Source: Baffinella frigidus (lineage: Eukaryota > Cryptophyceae > Cryptomonadales > Baffinellaceae). From it: a stretch of 12,631 bases of DNA. Position 1 is the first letter of the stretch. Each line of letters begins with the position of its first letter. Positions 12,068 to 12,631 of the stretch are shown here, one piece after another. Below the pieces are notes generated by a model, which saw nothing but the letters and a program-made list of their open reading frames with translations, ran no database searches and was not told where the DNA came from. The position numbers and the translations under genes are program-made. The stretch is taken from NCBI GenBank assembly GCA_026770585.1, contig MU646846.1, positions 19,772 to 32,402 on the forward strand, read 5' to 3'.

Positions 12068-12631
12068 GCAACAGCAAGCGCGACAGGCGCCGCAGCCTCT
12101 CAGCGCCCGCATACCCACACCCCTTCCCCGCCGAGGGGCGCGATGACGATGATCAATATTCTCCAACGCGAGAGGTGGCCGCCGGGGGGGGGGGCGATGC
12201 GGGCGAGAATTCAGGGCGCGCGGCGTCGGCGGCCTTGCGGTTCCCGTGGACGGGGCTGATCTCTGTCGAGGAGGCAGAGGCGATCCTCTCGCCCGCAGCC
12301 TCGCCCCTCGGTGCTCTTGCCGGTATCGCGAGAGCCTCGCCATCACGCTCGCCCGTCGCCGGTCTCAGGAGAGGATCGCAGGCAGGCTCGCCCGTCGCCG
12401 GTCTCAGGAACTTTCCGGAGTCCCCCACTACCCGCTCTCCAGTCCCCGGGTCCCCCACTGCCCGGTCTCCGATCGCAGGCGTGCTCCCATCCTCGCGCGA
12501 GAGGACGCAGAGCCTGGACGCGCCCTCGCCGAAGGCCTTGAGGGAGAGCGTTGCTGCGCGGCACCAGGTGGCTGGGCGTCCTGCTGCCGCCCCGCTGCTC
12601 AGCCTCGTTGAGCGCGATGCTGCCGAGGAGG
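12068..12631 (+). CDS. Long predicted exon, open to the window end, no in-frame ATG
   Basis: After AACCAG, two bases complete a Gly codon from the previous exon, and 187 codons follow without a stop. It starts NSKRDRRRSLSAPAYPHPFP, has a DDDD acidic patch, a Gly run from a G11 tract (12184-12194), a globular-looking FPWTGLISVEEAEAILSPA, and then SP-rich repeats (RSPVAGLRRGSQ, GSPVAGLRNF, RSPVPGSPTARSPIAGV). The end is SLVERDAAEE, cut by the window. The two other + frames contain stops at about 12257 and 12611. Such (R/G)SP repeats are possible proline-directed phosphorylation sites. No family recognised. Confidence 0.7.

Noticed and set aside
12246-12611. 121-codon plus frame starting within the last exon
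   Set aside because: It overlaps the frame that is open from the splice acceptor at 12068, lacks its SPVAG repeats, and ends inside the window.

Overview
This is nuclear DNA of a eukaryote, most likely a unicellular alga or related protist. It carries many interstitial blocks of the plant-type telomere unit (CCCTAAA, i.e. TTTAGGG), long CT/GA microsatellites, foldback elements and short GC-rich coding segments separated by introns. There is no bacterial-style gene layout, no rRNA, no tRNA and no CRISPR. A dinoflagellate fits best: TTTAGGG telomere type, acceptors of the form AG|G, apparent GC as well as GT donors, and direct repeats at intron edges. A cryptophyte, chromerid, chlorarachniophyte or other alga with this telomere type cannot be excluded. 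The lineage is an inference.

All convincing coding segments are on the + strand and look like internal exons. None has a recognisable catalytic domain. They are identified by acceptor and donor sites, matching reading phase across neighbours, in-frame peptide repeats, and duplicated copies. Left part (476-2085): four exons of a low-complexity protein, with a 42-bp (14-residue) tandem repeat and a 15-bp repeat. Middle-left (2086-4578): almost wholly repeats, including a minisatellite, GA/CT tracts, a foldback element and dispersed repeat families. Centre (4579-5749): four exons in compatible phase, including a poly-Glu exon, ending at a possible stop. 5750-8380: degenerate repeats, a duplicated exon pair around a foldback element, several hairpins and a second copy of the 2625 foldback family. 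Right part (8381-12631): short exons alternating with telomere-like arrays, ending in a long open exon (12068 to the window end) that has no in-frame ATG.

The main observation is that most of the telomere-like arrays lie exactly where introns are expected. They start within a few bases of a possible donor, they end within a few bases of an AG acceptor, and the exons on either side join in frame. Several are bordered by short direct repeats, the clearest being 12 bp (one mismatch) and 16 bp (exact). This suggests that introns here arose from, or were colonised by, telomeric-repeat insertions. I cannot tell whether the window holds one gene or several, and no start codon or promoter could be placed with confidence.
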